Shown: positions 1-8,592 of the stretch, piece after piece
Layout: each line of letters opens with the position of its first letter
Position numbering within the stretch: the stretch's first letter is position 1
From: Jeotgalibacillus malaysiensis
GTDB lineage: Bacteria > Bacillota > Bacilli > Bacillales > Jeotgalibacillaceae
NCBI GenBank assembly: GCA_000818095.1
Contig: CP009417.1
Location: 1-64,000, forward strand
Length of the DNA: 64,000 nucleotides
Direction: 5' to 3'
The notes under the pieces: model-generated
Databases searched by the model: none
What the model was told of the DNA's origin: nothing
Seen by the model: the letters and a program-made list of their open reading frames with translations, nothing else
Position numbers and translations under genes: made by a program

Positions 1-19
1 AGGATTAAGCTTTGAAAGA

Positions 20-358
20 TTAAACGAAAGCCAATGGTTTTCGTTTTTTTCTTTTCATCTCAACATATTGTTGAACATCTTGTGTGCGATTCTTCTTATT
101 GTGGAGGTCACGCACGACGACGGACAACATTTTTGAGACGTCATTGTATCGGTCTGTATCTAATCCAGGAAGACGTTTGAACAGCTCTTGAGAAACCAGT
201 TCACGTTCCCAGAATAAATACGGGTTAAGCGTAGACTCTGCCACCATCAGGGCGAGCTCAGCTGTTTTTCTACGGTAGTTCGTTCCGCCATTCGAATGGT
301 ATTGAAGTTCTTTTGCTAACTCTTGTACATATTCACGATACGTTACTTGATTCGCCAT
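20..358 (-). CDS. Hypothetical protein, 112 aa
   Basis: Family not recognised. The protein is helical and charged with a basic Lys/Arg tail (MKRKKRKP), and I see no membrane segment or signal peptide. The start is the ATG eight bases after GGAGG; a nearer upstream ATG is out of frame. A TATAAT-like box lies about 45 bp upstream on the coding strand. It follows the nucleotidyltransferase-like gene on the same strand with a 43-bp gap, so the two may be co-transcribed. A basic tail would suit nucleic-acid binding, but that is only inference. Confidence 0.6.
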   Translation of the reverse strand: MANQVTYREYVQELAKELQYHSNGGTNYRRKTAELALMVAESTLNPYLFWERELVSQELFKRLPGLDTDRYNDVSKMLSVVVRDLHNKKNRTQDVQQYVEMKRKKRKPLAFV

Positions 359-401
359 TCATATCGCCTCCTTTACGTTAAGTATAAGTCTATATATACC
401 A

Positions 402-956
402 TTATATACCCCGAAGCTCGAAAAAGTGAAGCAATTCGTGCACATTTATTGCGGTATCATTGGGATTCAGCATATAGAGCTTATACTCTTCCACCATTTC
501 GATTAGTTTTTCTTTATCGCATCGGTTCAAAAGGTTCGATTGTGTCAAATCATCATAATCCTTTGACCTCTTGCTAAACAACTTTGTACAGGCAAGCATT
601 TCGATAGATGGTACATAAACTTCGATTGCTTCAAAATCGGAGTCAATGCGGTGAAGATTTTCTCCCACGATATAATCTTCTTGAGGCGGAAGCTCGCTTA
701 CTCCACCCACGATATCAATTCCATTTGAAATCAACATATTTCGGAATCCAACCAAATCAGAAGCAGAAAGGATGTTGACATCAATATCCCGAGTTGGTCG
801 AAATTCATCATTCATGGCTTCCATGAAAAGAAGAATGCCTGAACCGCCTAAAATGACAATCTTTCCGGTTAACTGTTTCTGGATGCAATGATAATCAAAT
901 TCCAACAGTTTATCCAGGATGGCGTCTGAGTCCTTGTACGTTACGTTTGAATACAT
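402..956 (-). CDS. Nucleotidyltransferase-fold protein (DUF6036-like)
   Basis: 184 aa. Residues 33-65 carry the nucleotidyltransferase core: a GGSG loop and, about 20 residues on, RPTRDIDV, whose two Asp residues would bind metal. A later basic segment (KLFSKRSKDYDDL) matches the Lys/Asp-rich helix of DUF6036/AbiEii-type proteins. Family members are found in toxin-antitoxin and abortive-infection modules as NMP-transferases; the substrate here is unknown. The second ATG was chosen because it sits seven bases after AAAGGGG. The leader (981-1003) belongs to the hairpin plus TTTATTTCAAAGGGG family. Confidence 0.7.
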   Translation of the reverse strand: MYSNVTYKDSDAILDKLLEFDYHCIQKQLTGKIVILGGSGILLFMEAMNDEFRPTRDIDVNILSASDLVGFRNMLISNGIDIVGGVSELPPQEDYIVGENLHRIDSDFEAIEVYVPSIEMLACTKLFSKRSKDYDDLTQSNLLNRCDKEKLIEMVEEYKLYMLNPNDTAINVHELLHFFELRGI

Positions 957-964
957 ATCCATTC

Positions 965-1003
965 CCCTTTGAAATAAATTCGAGACAAATACCTAATTTC
1001 TCG
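965..1003 (-). promoter_or_regulatory. Hairpin plus TTTATTTCAAAGG leader of the 956 gene
   Basis: On the minus strand CGAGA...TCTCG forms a 5-bp hairpin (981-1003). It is followed directly by AATTTATTTCAAAGGGG, the shared leader sequence of this window, then the start codon. Confidence 0.5.
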
Positions 1004-1040
1004 TTTATTGTATTGTAGTGGTGTAACCCGTGAAAAATAA

Positions 1041-1065
1041 AAGAAAGAAGGAATCTCCTTCTTTC
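1041..1065 (-). terminator. Terminator of the recombinase gene
   Basis: GAAAGAAGGA/TCCTTCTTTC forms a stem with a T-run on the minus strand, directly at the recombinase stop codon. Confidence 0.75.
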
Positions 1066-2143
1066 AATTCGTTCCACCATATTTAAATTCTCTCATCGAG
1101 CGTGCAACTCGTTCAGAATCAGGGTCAGCATAGAACTTACGAGTCGTTTCAGCAGAGGAATGTCCTAGCACTTGTGCGGTTAGATACATGTCCTGGAACT
1201 GATTATAATGATTGGTTCCAAATGTCCGGCGAAAGACGTGAGGCGTTATTTTAATGTCAATTCCACTACGTTGCTGGTATTTATCCAATAATTGACGAAC
1301 CGTTTTATCATGAATTCGTTTTTTCTGAAGAGAGAGGAAGAGAGCATCCTGATGTCGTTTGTCAGGCAACGCCATTAGACCCTTTCTAAATTCAATGTAT
1401 TTTTCGAGCTCGATTGCCACATGGTCGGGAAGAGGGATGACTTCTTCGTCTCCGCCTTTTCTGACGACTATTAAATAGTTCATATCTTTCCCTAAGTGAA
1501 CATCCTGAATATCCAATTGAACACATTCACTGATACGAATACCAGTAAAGGCGAGGACGAGCACGATAATGCTATCACGATATTTTACTTTCTCATGAAA
1601 AGCTTTCTCCATAGATGTAATCGTATTGATGTCTTCATTGATAACAGAAAAGAAGCGTTCGATTTGTTCGGAAGAGAGCCGGTTCTTTATTTTGGCTTTC
1701 TTATTCACCTTGATGTCTAAATGTTTAGAAGGGTCGAGTTGAATCATTTTGCGACGCTCCAAATCAGAAAAGAAGCGGTGAAGAGTAGCGAGCTTCCTGG
1801 AGCGACCAGAATCATTATTTCGATATTTTTTTGTTAGCAATTTACCTTTAGTCGATAGGTATGTTTTTTCATAAGACTTCAGATACTGCAAGAAGTCGAG
1901 GACATCACGTTCTGTGACCAACCCCAGCTGTTCAAGGGTAATAGAACCCGGAGAAGAAGAGGGGAAGCGGTCATGCTGATGAAGAAACTCCAAGAACAGT
2001 TGCAGGTCTTTGGTGTATTCAAAGAGTGTTTGCACTTCTTTGATGTTTTCTAAACGATAGATGTAATCGGCAACAAATTCGGGAAGGAGGGATAGACGTT
2101 TCCGTATTTTTTCTTCCAACGAATGAGCCATAAAGTCTTTCAT
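1064..2143 (-). CDS. Tyrosine recombinase (Xer/phage integrase family)
   Basis: 359 aa, a typical length for an XerS-like or integrase-type recombinase. The N-terminal half (about 15-140) is the SAM-like core-binding domain. The catalytic domain (about 160-350) has the full set of active-site residues: Arg in TGIRISE, Lys in VVRKGGDEE, His-x-x-Arg in TPHVFRRTF, His in LGHSS and the nucleophile Tyr in TRKFYAD. It should cut and rejoin DNA at a specific site, for example for dimer resolution or integration. A paralogue at 55.8 kb lacks most of these residues. The upstream 80 bp is AT-rich. I saw no inverted-repeat core site next to it. Confidence 0.9.
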   Translation of the reverse strand: MKDFMAHSLEEKIRKRLSLLPEFVADYIYRLENIKEVQTLFEYTKDLQLFLEFLHQHDRFPSSSPGSITLEQLGLVTERDVLDFLQYLKSYEKTYLSTKGKLLTKKYRNNDSGRSRKLATLHRFFSDLERRKMIQLDPSKHLDIKVNKKAKIKNRLSSEQIERFFSVINEDINTITSMEKAFHEKVKYRDSIIVLVLAFTGIRISECVQLDIQDVHLGKDMNYLIVVRKGGDEEVIPLPDHVAIELEKYIEFRKGLMALPDKRHQDALFLSLQKKRIHDKTVRQLLDKYQQRSGIDIKITPHVFRRTFGTNHYNQFQDMYLTAQVLGHSSAETTRKFYADPDSERVARSMREFKYGGTN

Positions 2144-2223
2144 ACAGATTCACCACTCATTCTAAAAGTTTACAAAATATTCCGAAAATGACGTTTTTCG
2201 ACATAATTATACTAGAATAATGA

Positions 2224-2928
2224 TTATGATTGCTCTCTCAACATTTTTTGCAGGGTGGATTCGCCACGACCATTCATACCGCTATTGGCGTAAGAAGGGT
2301 GGTTAGGCATTTTATCCATTAGTTCATTAAAGATTTTTCGCCCTTGCATAGGTGTTGTTTCTGTTCCGATGTAGAACGTGAAAGGGGCGACCTGACCAAA
2401 TGTGCGAATCTCTGAATTTGCCTTGTGTTCATGTTCTTTGTGTATTTGGATGAACAGCTGTCGCATTTCATCCATCGGAACCGGTTTATCACCGTATTCC
2501 ATTTGACGCTTCTGGGCTTCGATTAAATACAAATTATCGACCAACGATATTCCTGGGTCTATAACGTGTTTGTCTTTCCAAACCATCCAGCAATGATGAA
2601 CCGGTAAACCTCCGTTCACAATCCAACCGGTATACGTCTTAAAGTGATTCATGTTATGCTTTCGGAGAAGCTCAGCGAAGTTTTCTGTATTTTGATAGCA
2701 AAAACCGACTTTGAATTCTAATTGGTCGTAAAGATGGGCAAGTTTCGAGTCTCTATCTAATTGCTCGGTATCAGCATAACTAAAAAATCGTAGCGTCGGC
2801 TTGTTAGCGACGGGATATGTATTACTTGGTACGTGGTATTCTTGAGCTTGGGATGTAATAATGGCATGGTTTTTACGAATTTTGATAAAAGGGAGATTCT
2901 CTTTTAAAAAATCAGCTGTCTTTTTCAT
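2224..2928 (-). CDS. Possible papain/transglutaminase-like fold protein
   Basis: 234 aa, family not firmly recognised. The order Cys (GFCYQNTENF), His (PVHHCWMVW), Asp (HVIDPG) over residues 95-140 resembles the Cys-His-Asp triad of papain or transglutaminase-like folds, where a C-Y-x-N motif, a H-x-W motif and a DP motif recur. It could be a cysteine hydrolase, but that is inference. The start is the ATG eight bases after GAGG and overlaps the upstream gene by 17 bp, so it is translationally coupled as the last gene of the 3401-2224 operon. Confidence 0.6.
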   Translation of the reverse strand: MKKTADFLKENLPFIKIRKNHAIITSQAQEYHVPSNTYPVANKPTLRFFSYADTEQLDRDSKLAHLYDQLEFKVGFCYQNTENFAELLRKHNMNHFKTYTGWIVNGGLPVHHCWMVWKDKHVIDPGISLVDNLYLIEAQKRQMEYGDKPVPMDEMRQLFIQIHKEHEHKANSEIRTFGQVAPFTFYIGTETTPMQGRKIFNELMDKMPNHPSYANSGMNGRGESTLQKMLREQS

Positions 2929-3148
2929 GTGTTTCATCCTCATGATTCAAATCATCTAAAACCATTTGGCACAATTCATCAAAACGGTCAGCATCAATGG
3001 CTTCTTTTTGATAAACGATTTCTTTTCGATAGGCTCCAAACTCGGATAAAAAATCTCGTTCTGCATCTTCATCGCAGGCTTTTAGGATGTTTTTGATATC
3101 CGCAATTACCATGATTTCAACTAAATTTGGTTCTTTTACTTCAGTCAT
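2912..3148 (-). CDS. Hypothetical acidic protein, 78 aa
   Basis: Family not recognised. A short, acidic, probably all-helical protein (many Asp and Glu, two Cys). Its ATG overlaps the upstream stop codon (ATGACTGA), and its end overlaps the next start. It is therefore the middle gene of a tightly coupled three-gene unit with the genes at 3401 and 2928. Longer in-frame starts exist at 3166 and 3160, but they have no ribosome binding site. Confidence 0.55.
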   Translation of the reverse strand: MTEVKEPNLVEIMVIADIKNILKACDEDAERDFLSEFGAYRKEIVYQKEAIDADRFDELCQMVLDDLNHEDETHEKDS

Positions 3149-3401
3149 CACATTCACCATCTTCATTTAGTATTTCAATGAGTTCTTCGTTTCCGGTTTG
3201 TCTGATTAATTCATGTTCAATATCGTCTTTTAATTCTGTCACAGGCGAAAAATCAATTTGTTTTGCTTTTTCTTTTATGTGACTAGGCAAATCCTCAATG
3301 TCTTGGATGATTTCCACGGCATGCTCCAGGTTTCCACATGCTTGGTCTAAATGCTCCCAGGTCTTAAGAAGATTCCGCTCTGTGACATTTTTCTTTTTCA
3401 C
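3141..3401 (-). CDS. Hypothetical helical acidic protein, 86 aa
   Basis: Family not recognised. It is predicted helical, with runs such as LEHAVEIIQDIEDL, and acidic. It uses a GTG start nine bases after GGAG. It is the first gene of the three-gene overlapping unit that ends with the papain-like protein, which suggests a shared role or a complex. Confidence 0.55.
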   Translation of the reverse strand: MKKKNVTERNLLKTWEHLDQACGNLEHAVEIIQDIEDLPSHIKEKAKQIDFSPVTELKDDIEHELIRQTGNEELIEILNEDGECDD

Positions 3402-3652
3402 GATGTCAGCTCCGTTCTTTTATTCAGTTGTGTGTTGGTTTCAGGTATATTATACCACCTCTCTTATTCTCAGGTCAAACTATTCCGAAAAGTAACGATT
3501 TCTACATAGATTTCAATTCAGTTTTTAGGCATCCTATTTCCCACTTTTCATTTTTTAGATAATAAGCGACTTGATGAGGTTTATTCTATCGTAGAAACTG
3601 ATTTAAGTTTCAGCTAGAATCTGGCGAACGGAATCTAAAAACAAAAAGACCA
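3402..3652. other. Gene-free stretch, 251 bp
   Basis: No supported gene. It holds an AT-rich upstream region for the 3401 gene and a small inverted repeat (GAAACT...AGTTTC, near 3596-3613). The terminator of the 3653 gene lies at its end. Confidence 0.5.
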
Positions 3653-3664
3653 TTAAAGGTCTCC
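3637..3664 (-). terminator. Terminator of the 3653 gene
   Basis: GGAGACCTTTAATGGTCTTT on the minus strand, followed by a T-run. Confidence 0.7.
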
Positions 3665-3940
3665 TCTGTAAAATATATATGCCTCTACGACTAAAAAAAG
3701 ATAAAGTATTATCCAGAAGATGAGTGACATAACGAATGCTCCAACTATTTGGAGAATCGAAAGCCCACTAATGCAAACTGCTACTATCATCACCACAAGA
3801 TAAAACAATATCCACATAAGATGAGTTTCCCTCTTGATTGTTGGCGGAGTTGAAGGTAGACAACTCAGTCCGATAACCCTTCTATGAATCCGATTGGATG
3901 CAACAATAAACACAATGCTAAGTAAAATCATTTTTAACAC
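3653..3940 (-). CDS. Small membrane protein, 95 aa
   Basis: Three hydrophobic segments: about 3-15, 42-60 and 64-88. The basic loop RIHRRVIG suits a cytoplasmic position. It uses a GTG start eight bases after GGAGGGG. It is monocistronic with its own terminator. Function unknown. Confidence 0.6.
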   Translation of the reverse strand: MLKMILLSIVFIVASNRIHRRVIGLSCLPSTPPTIKRETHLMWILFYLVVMIVAVCISGLSILQIVGAFVMSLIFWIILYLFLVVEAYIFYRGDL

Positions 3941-4046
3941 GCTATCCCCTCCTTTTTTGTTTTAATTAGTATACGAAAAGGAAATACTTGTCATTACGTG
4001 AAGTTGTTTAACCATTGTCAATACGTGTCTTCATTCGTTTATTTAA

Positions 4047-4078
4047 AGCAAAAAAGACCCCATTTGAGGTCTCTTTTA
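4047..4078 (-). terminator. valS terminator
   Basis: AGACCTCAAATGGGGTCTTT stem followed by T6 on the minus strand, eight bases after the valS stop. Confidence 0.85.
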
Positions 4079-4085
4079 CTTTGAT

Positions 4086-6731
4086 TTATTTTAAAAGCTG
4101 GCGGATTTCCTGGATTCTCGTTTCTAAAGACGTTCGTTTTTCCGTGTAGTCATCCAGCTTCTTTTTATGCTCATCGACTATTTTTTGAGGTGCACGGGAC
4201 ACAAAGGATTCATTCGAAAGTTTGTTTTCCACGAATAGGACTTCCTTGTTCATCTTTTCCCACTCATTCTCCAGTCGTTTCAACTCATCTTTATAGTCAA
4301 CCAGTGAATCCATCGGGATAAAGAGCTCAGCCCCGCTGACAACCGCAGTCATCGTATCTTCTGGTTTATCCAATGAAGTTTCTACCACAACCTCATTAGC
4401 TCCTGCTAAAGATTTGACAACTTCCCTTCCCTTTTCAAAGGATGCTTTGAAACCGTCATTCTTCGCAAGTAGATACAGGGATATTTTCTTGCTCATCGGA
4501 GCATTTACTTCTGCCCGGATGTTACGTACTGCTGTAACCACTTCCACGAGACGTTGCATCTCTTCTTCCGCTTCTGCATCCTCAAAGCGTCCATCCACAG
4601 AACCCCATGGAGCGATGACAATGGATTCTTCAACGTGCGGGAGACTCTGCCATATCTCCTCTGTAATAAATGGCATAAATGGATGCAATAGCTTCAGCGA
4701 TTCCTTCAATACATGAAGTAAAATTTGCTTTGTGGTCTCTTTTTCTTCTTCGTTTTCACCGAAGAGCGTAATTTTGGACAGTTCTACATACCAATCGCAA
4801 AAGTCCTCCCAAATAAACTGATTGATACGTTTCCCCGCTTCCCCTAGCTCATACTTCTCCATCAAGGATGTAACGGATGTGATGGTTTGGTTGAGTCGGT
4901 GTAAAATCCATTTGTCCTGGATGTGATGAATGCTGTGAAGGTCTAATTCAGGGTTTTTCACGTCATGAATGTATGGCATCGCAAAGCGAGAAGCATTCCA
5001 TACCTTGTTCGCAAAGTTTCTGCTTGCAATCACTTTGTCCATGCTCAACTTTAAGTCATTCCCCGGTGATGTCCCGGTAGATAGCGTGTATCGGAGAGCA
5101 TCTGCCCCATATTCCGCAATGATATCCATTGGGTCAATGCCATTCCCTAATGATTTACTCATTTTCCTCCCCTGCTCATCCCGTACAAGTCCATGAATGA
5201 CAACGTTTTTAAACGGTGTTTTTTCCGTAAATTCCAATCCCTGAAAAATCATTCGAGAAACCCAGAAAAAGATGATATCGTACCCTGTTACAAGAACGCT
5301 ATTAGGGTAATAACGAAGATAATCAGGGTTTGTTTTATCAGGGAAACCTAACGTAGAGAATGCCCACAATGCGGAACTGAACCATGTATCAAGAACGTCC
5401 TCATCCTGTCTCCAGTTCTCCTTGTCGGATGGAGCAGATTCTCCTACATACACCTCTCCTGTTTCGATATGATACCAGGCAGGAATCTGATGTCCCCACC
5501 ATAATTGACGACTGATACACCAGTCACGAATGTTTTCCATCCAACGAAGATACGTGTTCTCAAATCGAGCAGGTGTGAATTCAACCTTATTCTCCGACTG
5601 CTGAGCGTCAACCGCCTTCGCCGCAAGAGAATCCATTTTAACAAACCATTGCTTCGAGAGATATGGTTCCACGATACTGCCATTTCGTTCTGAATGCCCT
5701 ACAGAATGAAGGTGCTCTTCGACCTTTACTAGTAATCCATCCCGCTCCAAGTCTTCTTTCAGCTTCTTACGGCATTCAAATCGGTCAAGCCCTTTATATT
5801 GACCAGCGTGTTGGTTCATCGTTCCATCTTCATTCATGACAATCAGTGGCGTAAGCTTATGACGCATCCCAACCTCAAAATCATTCGGGTCGTGTGCTGG
5901 TGTGATTTTGACTGCCCCTGAACCAAACTCTTTCTCTACATATTCATCTGCAATGACCGGGATTTTATAGTCCGTCATCGGAATCGTCACTTGCTTCCCG
6001 ATAAAGGAGGCATAGCGTTCATCTTCGGGATGGACAGCAATCGCTTTGTCCCCAAATAACGTTTCTGGTCGTGTTGTTGCGACCTCAATGAAGCCAGTTC
6101 CATCAGAAAGGGGATAACGAATGTGGTAGAGAGCTCCCTTCACTTCTTCATGGATGACTTCAATGTCAGAAAGTGCGGTCTTGGCAACGGTGTCCCAGTT
6201 GATGATGTACTCCCCACGATAAATCAACCCTTTTTCGTAAAGGTCAACAAATACTTTCCGAACGGCTTTCGAAAGTCCTTCATCCAGGGTGAACCGTTCC
6301 CTTGAGTAATCAAGTCCCAATCCCAACTTCGACCACTGTTCACGAATTTGTTTTTTATACTCTTCAGCCCATTTCCATGTCACTTTTAGAAAGGCTTCTC
6401 TGCCTAAATGATAACGGGAGACGCCCTCCTCTTTCAATTTACCTTCAACTTTCGTCTGTGTCGCAATTCCAGCATGGTCACTCCCGGGCAACCAAAGAAC
6501 ATCATAGCCCTGCATTCGCTTCATACGGGTCAAAATGTCTTGAATCGTCGTATCCCATGCATGTCCTAAGTGTAAGCGACCGGTTACATTGGGCGGGGGA
6601 ATCAAAATGGAGTAAGGCTCTTTTTCAGAGGTAGCGTCTGCTTTGAAGTATCCTTTCTCTACCCACCATTCATAACGTCCTTCTTGGATTAAATGCGGGT
6701 CATAGGTTGATGCCATTTCTTTCCTCGGCAT
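4086..6731 (-). CDS. valS: Valyl-tRNA synthetase (class I)
   Basis: 881 aa, the usual length of Bacillus ValRS. It charges tRNA-Val with valine in the cytosol. Visible in order: [15 protein letters not shown] with the HIGH-type motif at about residues 45-60; the editing (CP1) domain at about 190-400 with [10 protein letters not shown]; the signature KMSKSLGNG near 520; the anticodon-binding domain; and a C-terminal coiled coil from about 815. No key residue is missing, so it should be active. The ATG chosen follows AAAGGATGATAATT; an upstream ATG is too close to the Shine-Dalgarno. It is controlled by the T-box at 6745-7010. A full T-box-regulated valS on what looks like accessory DNA would be a second copy in the cell. 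Confidence 0.97.
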   Translation of the reverse strand: MPRKEMASTYDPHLIQEGRYEWWVEKGYFKADATSEKEPYSILIPPPNVTGRLHLGHAWDTTIQDILTRMKRMQGYDVLWLPGSDHAGIATQTKVEGKLKEEGVSRYHLGREAFLKVTWKWAEEYKKQIREQWSKLGLGLDYSRERFTLDEGLSKAVRKVFVDLYEKGLIYRGEYIINWDTVAKTALSDIEVIHEEVKGALYHIRYPLSDGTGFIEVATTRPETLFGDKAIAVHPEDERYASFIGKQVTIPMTDYKIPVIADEYVEKEFGSGAVKITPAHDPNDFEVGMRHKLTPLIVMNEDGTMNQHAGQYKGLDRFECRKKLKEDLERDGLLVKVEEHLHSVGHSERNGSIVEPYLSKQWFVKMDSLAAKAVDAQQSENKVEFTPARFENTYLRWMENIRDWCISRQLWWGHQIPAWYHIETGEVYVGESAPSDKENWRQDEDVLDTWFSSALWAFSTLGFPDKTNPDYLRYYPNSVLVTGYDIIFFWVSRMIFQGLEFTEKTPFKNVVIHGLVRDEQGRKMSKSLGNGIDPMDIIAEYGADALRYTLSTGTSPGNDLKLSMDKVIASRNFANKVWNASRFAMPYIHDVKNPELDLHSIHHIQDKWILHRLNQTITSVTSLMEKYELGEAGKRINQFIWEDFCDWYVELSKITLFGENEEEKETTKQILLHVLKESLKLLHPFMPFITEEIWQSLPHVEESIVIAPWGSVDGRFEDAEAEEEMQRLVEVVTAVRNIRAEVNAPMSKKISLYLLAKNDGFKASFEKGREVVKSLAGANEVVVETSLDKPEDTMTAVVSGAELFIPMDSLVDYKDELKRLENEWEKMNKEVLFVENKLSNESFVSRAPQKIVDEHKKKLDDYTEKRTSLETRIQEIRQLLK

Positions 6732-6744
6732 AATTATCATCCTT

Positions 6745-7010
6745 TCTTTTTAAATACAAAAAGCCCTCTCATCGAAAAGGACGAGAGGGCTTATCGTGGT
6801 ACCACCTTTATTTTCAACACCAAAGAAACCTGTTCTCAGGTGATGACTTCATTGGATAACGGAATCTCCGTTCATTCTTACTTACAAATGGTTCAGAATG
6901 AATGCTCCGAGGCGACATTCCGGATAGTATCACATAGAAAGACTCACACCATCGTCTTCCCTCTCTGAAATGTACACTTATCCGTACTCTTCCTCATCAA
7001 TGCATGCTTT
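6745..7010 (-). promoter_or_regulatory. T-box riboswitch leader of valS
   Basis: On the minus strand the conserved T-box sequence AAAGGTGGTACCACG sits just before a strong terminator hairpin (AAGCCCTCTCGTCC...GAGAGGGCTT plus T5). Further upstream are the Stem I hallmarks GAGGAAGAGTA and CAGAGAGGGAAGACG. A bulge reading GAATGTCGC could hold a GUC valine specifier. Uncharged tRNA-Val would bind, stabilise the antiterminator and turn valS on. Confidence 0.93.
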
Positions 7011-7021
7011 ATATAGGTCTT

Positions 7022-7049
7022 ATTATAAGGTAGATTTTCGATTGGTCAA
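7022..7049 (-). promoter_or_regulatory. valS promoter
   Basis: TTGACC, a 16-bp spacer, then TATAAT on the minus strand, directly upstream of the T-box Stem I. This is a standard sigma-A promoter without the palindromic operator seen elsewhere. Confidence 0.8.
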
Positions 7050-7073
7050 CCGATTTGAATGACAAAGATGAAA

Positions 7074-7100
7074 ACAAAAAAGACCCCTTTAGAGGTCTCT
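7074..7100 (-). terminator. Terminator of the 7102 gene
   Basis: AGACCTCTAAAGGGGTCTTT stem with T6 on the minus strand. Confidence 0.8.
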
Positions 7101-7101
7101 T

Positions 7102-7302
7102 TTATTTTTGCAGATTGAGTAGAGTTTGTAATTGGTCAGCTTTCAAGTAGACCTTTCCAACTTCATCATCCTGAACTTCTTCATTGAACTGAACAATCCA
7201 TCCATTGCCGTTGTCAAATACTTTGACCAGCGTATCCATAGATTCTTCATCCGTTGAATCCAGTGGTGTGTAACCCATTTTCAGATAATCCGCTTTTTTC
7301 AT
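7102..7302 (-). CDS. Hypothetical protein, 66 aa
   Basis: Family not recognised. A small, mixed alpha/beta, acidic protein. The start follows GGGAG. It lies 17 bp after the 7529 gene and both share one terminator, so they form a two-gene unit under the hairpin leader at 7541-7582. Confidence 0.55.
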   Translation of the reverse strand: MKKADYLKMGYTPLDSTDEESMDTLVKVFDNGNGWIVQFNEEVQDDEVGKVYLKADQLQTLLNLQK

Positions 7303-7319
7303 TGTGAATCGTCTCCCTT

Positions 7320-7529
7320 TTAGCGTTTTTTTACGACTTTATCCTTTTCCGTGATGTATCCAATCGGCATGCCGTCTTTTAAGACTAGTTTTGATGGACT
7401 GTTTAATCGTTTATCAAAACCGTAGTCTTTCACGGTAACGTTACCTAGTTCCGTCACACTCTGAATTTCACGAATCGTTTCCATACTTGCTTCAAATGAA
7501 CCTCGATGCTCTCTGAAATACATTGCCAT
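7320..7529 (-). CDS. Hypothetical protein, 69 aa
   Basis: Family not recognised. A small basic protein; the C-terminal half (LVLKDGMPIGYITEKDKVV) has the look of a small beta-barrel. The start is the ATG eleven bases after AAAGGAG; a second ATG two codons on is possible. It is the first gene of the 7529-7102 unit and has the window's conserved leader. Confidence 0.55.
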   Translation of the reverse strand: MAMYFREHRGSFEASMETIREIQSVTELGNVTVKDYGFDKRLNSPSKLVLKDGMPIGYITEKDKVVKKR

Positions 7530-7538
7530 GATAATCAA

Positions 7539-7582
7539 TCTCCTTTGAAATAAATTGGTTCAATACCTATTTTTAATTGACC
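7539..7582 (-). promoter_or_regulatory. Hairpin plus TTTATTTCAAAGGAG leader
   Basis: GGTCAAT...ATTGAACC (7557-7582) forms a hairpin with one bulge on the minus strand, followed directly by AATTTATTTCAAAGGAG and the 7529 start. Confidence 0.55.
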
Positions 7583-7633
7583 ATTTATTCTACTCGTTAA
7601 AGAGTATTCTTATCACATAGGCATGGCTTCTTT

Positions 7634-7900
7634 TCAGCTTAAAGTTCTCGACTTCTTGCTGAGGTGCTTCCAAAGCTTTTCCTTATCACGTTCAGGCTCA
7701 TGGAAGACCTCTTTTAGCTCTCCGTCTATCCATATCTCTACATATGGTGTATGCGTCATATAATGAAAATCGCCATTCTCAACGATTTTCGCATACATGC
7801 TTGCGACCGCTTTGACATCTATTGTAACTAAACGGTTTACACTGTGATTCTCCCCCGTTGATAGAATGAAAATAGGAGTCGATTTACATTTGTTGTTCAT
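7634..7900 (-). CDS. Hypothetical protein, 88 aa
   Basis: Family not recognised. Mixed alpha/beta with a Lys/Arg-rich C-terminus (LWKHLSKKSRTLS). The ATG chosen lies nine bases after GGAGG; the earlier in-frame GTG overlaps the Shine-Dalgarno itself. It stands alone between two leaders. Confidence 0.55.
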   Translation of the reverse strand: MNNKCKSTPIFILSTGENHSVNRLVTIDVKAVASMYAKIVENGDFHYMTHTPYVEIWIDGELKEVFHEPERDKEKLWKHLSKKSRTLS

Positions 7901-7993
7901 AGTGAACACCTCCGGTTGAAATTTGGATTTATTTTTGTGGTGAGTTATTGTTTTGTTAGAGAGTAGAGTTTGAAGGTATAGGAGGAAATTACT

Positions 7994-8290
7994 GTGGCGA
8001 AAGAAAACAATTTAGACCCTGAAACACGACGTTTATATGAATTAAGGGAAAAGCAAATTCGGGATGAGTTGACCCGAATGGGCGGAGCTAAAGAGGAAGG
8101 CGAATATCAAAAAGCAATGGATATTGCCAAGCGATTACTTGATAGAGGAATGTCTGCTGACGAAATCGCTGAAGTAACCGGTCTGAGCCAGGAAGATATT
8201 GAAAATGTGAAATGTTTTTTTATGCTGGCTATTGTTCCTAGTAGAAGATGGAAGTTCCAATATATTGGAGGAGATAATCATGATGGATAA
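7994..8290 (+). CDS. Stand-alone Rpn C-terminal-tail protein, copy 1
   Basis: 98 aa, GTG start after GGAGGAAA. Residues 8-70 (DPETRRLYELREKQIRDEL, then AMDIAKRLLDRGMSADEIA and VTGLSQEDI) match the C-terminal oligomerisation tail of Rpn/PD-(D/E)XK 'recombination-promoting nuclease' proteins. The whole N-terminal nuclease domain is absent. After LSQEDIENVK the sequence turns into an unrelated 25-residue end, as if the reading frame was lost. The gene overlaps copy 2 by 11 bp. Known Rpn genes make an internal short form that acts as antitoxin to the nuclease; this protein could do the same in trans. A dead fragment is the alternative. Confidence 0.7.
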   Translation: MAKENNLDPETRRLYELREKQIRDELTRMGGAKEEGEYQKAMDIAKRLLDRGMSADEIAEVTGLSQEDIENVKCFFMLAIVPSRRWKFQYIGGDNHDG

Positions 8291-8552
8291 CGTAATTAAA
8301 CAAGCAGATGAAAAATTGATTCGATTAAGCTCAGACCCTGAGACACGACGTTTATATGAATTAAGGGAAAAGCAAATTCGAGATGAGTTAAGCAATCATG
8401 AAGGTGCCAAACAAGAAGGTATGGAGATAAAGACCAGGGAGTTTGTTGAGACTCTTCTTTCAGATGGTCTTCCATTGGAAAAAGTGGCTGAGTATGCGAA
8501 GATTTCGATTGAAGAAGTAAAGAAAATCCAAAACAGTTTAAATGAAAACTAA
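8280..8552 (+). CDS. Stand-alone Rpn C-terminal-tail protein, copy 2
   Basis: 90 aa. It shares DPETRRLYELREKQIRDEL with copy 1, identical over 19 residues, and ends with a helical GLPLEKVAEYAKISIEEVKKI module typical of Rpn tails. It starts at ATGATG after GGAGGAGATAATC; the overlap with copy 1 suggests coupled translation. DNA identity between the copies over the shared motif is high, which points to a recent tandem duplication. It has a good terminator. No nuclease domain lies in either flank. Confidence 0.7.
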   Translation: MMDNVIKQADEKLIRLSSDPETRRLYELREKQIRDELSNHEGAKQEGMEIKTREFVETLLSDGLPLEKVAEYAKISIEEVKKIQNSLNEN

Positions 8553-8557
8553 ATGCT

Positions 8558-8592
8558 AGTAGAAAGAGACCTATTATAAAGGTCTCTTTTTA
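8558..8592. terminator. Bidirectional terminator between the Rpn-tail genes and doc
   Basis: AAAGAGACCTATTATAAAGGTCTCTTT hairpin with A- and T-runs on both sides, placed between convergent genes. Confidence 0.85.

Noticed and set aside
323-577. Open frame of 84 codons on the plus strand
   Set aside because: Antisense to the nucleotidyltransferase-like gene, with no ribosome site.
4414-4716. Open frame of 100 codons on the plus strand
   Set aside because: Lies antisense inside valS; its Ser/Arg-rich composition is typical of a shadow frame.
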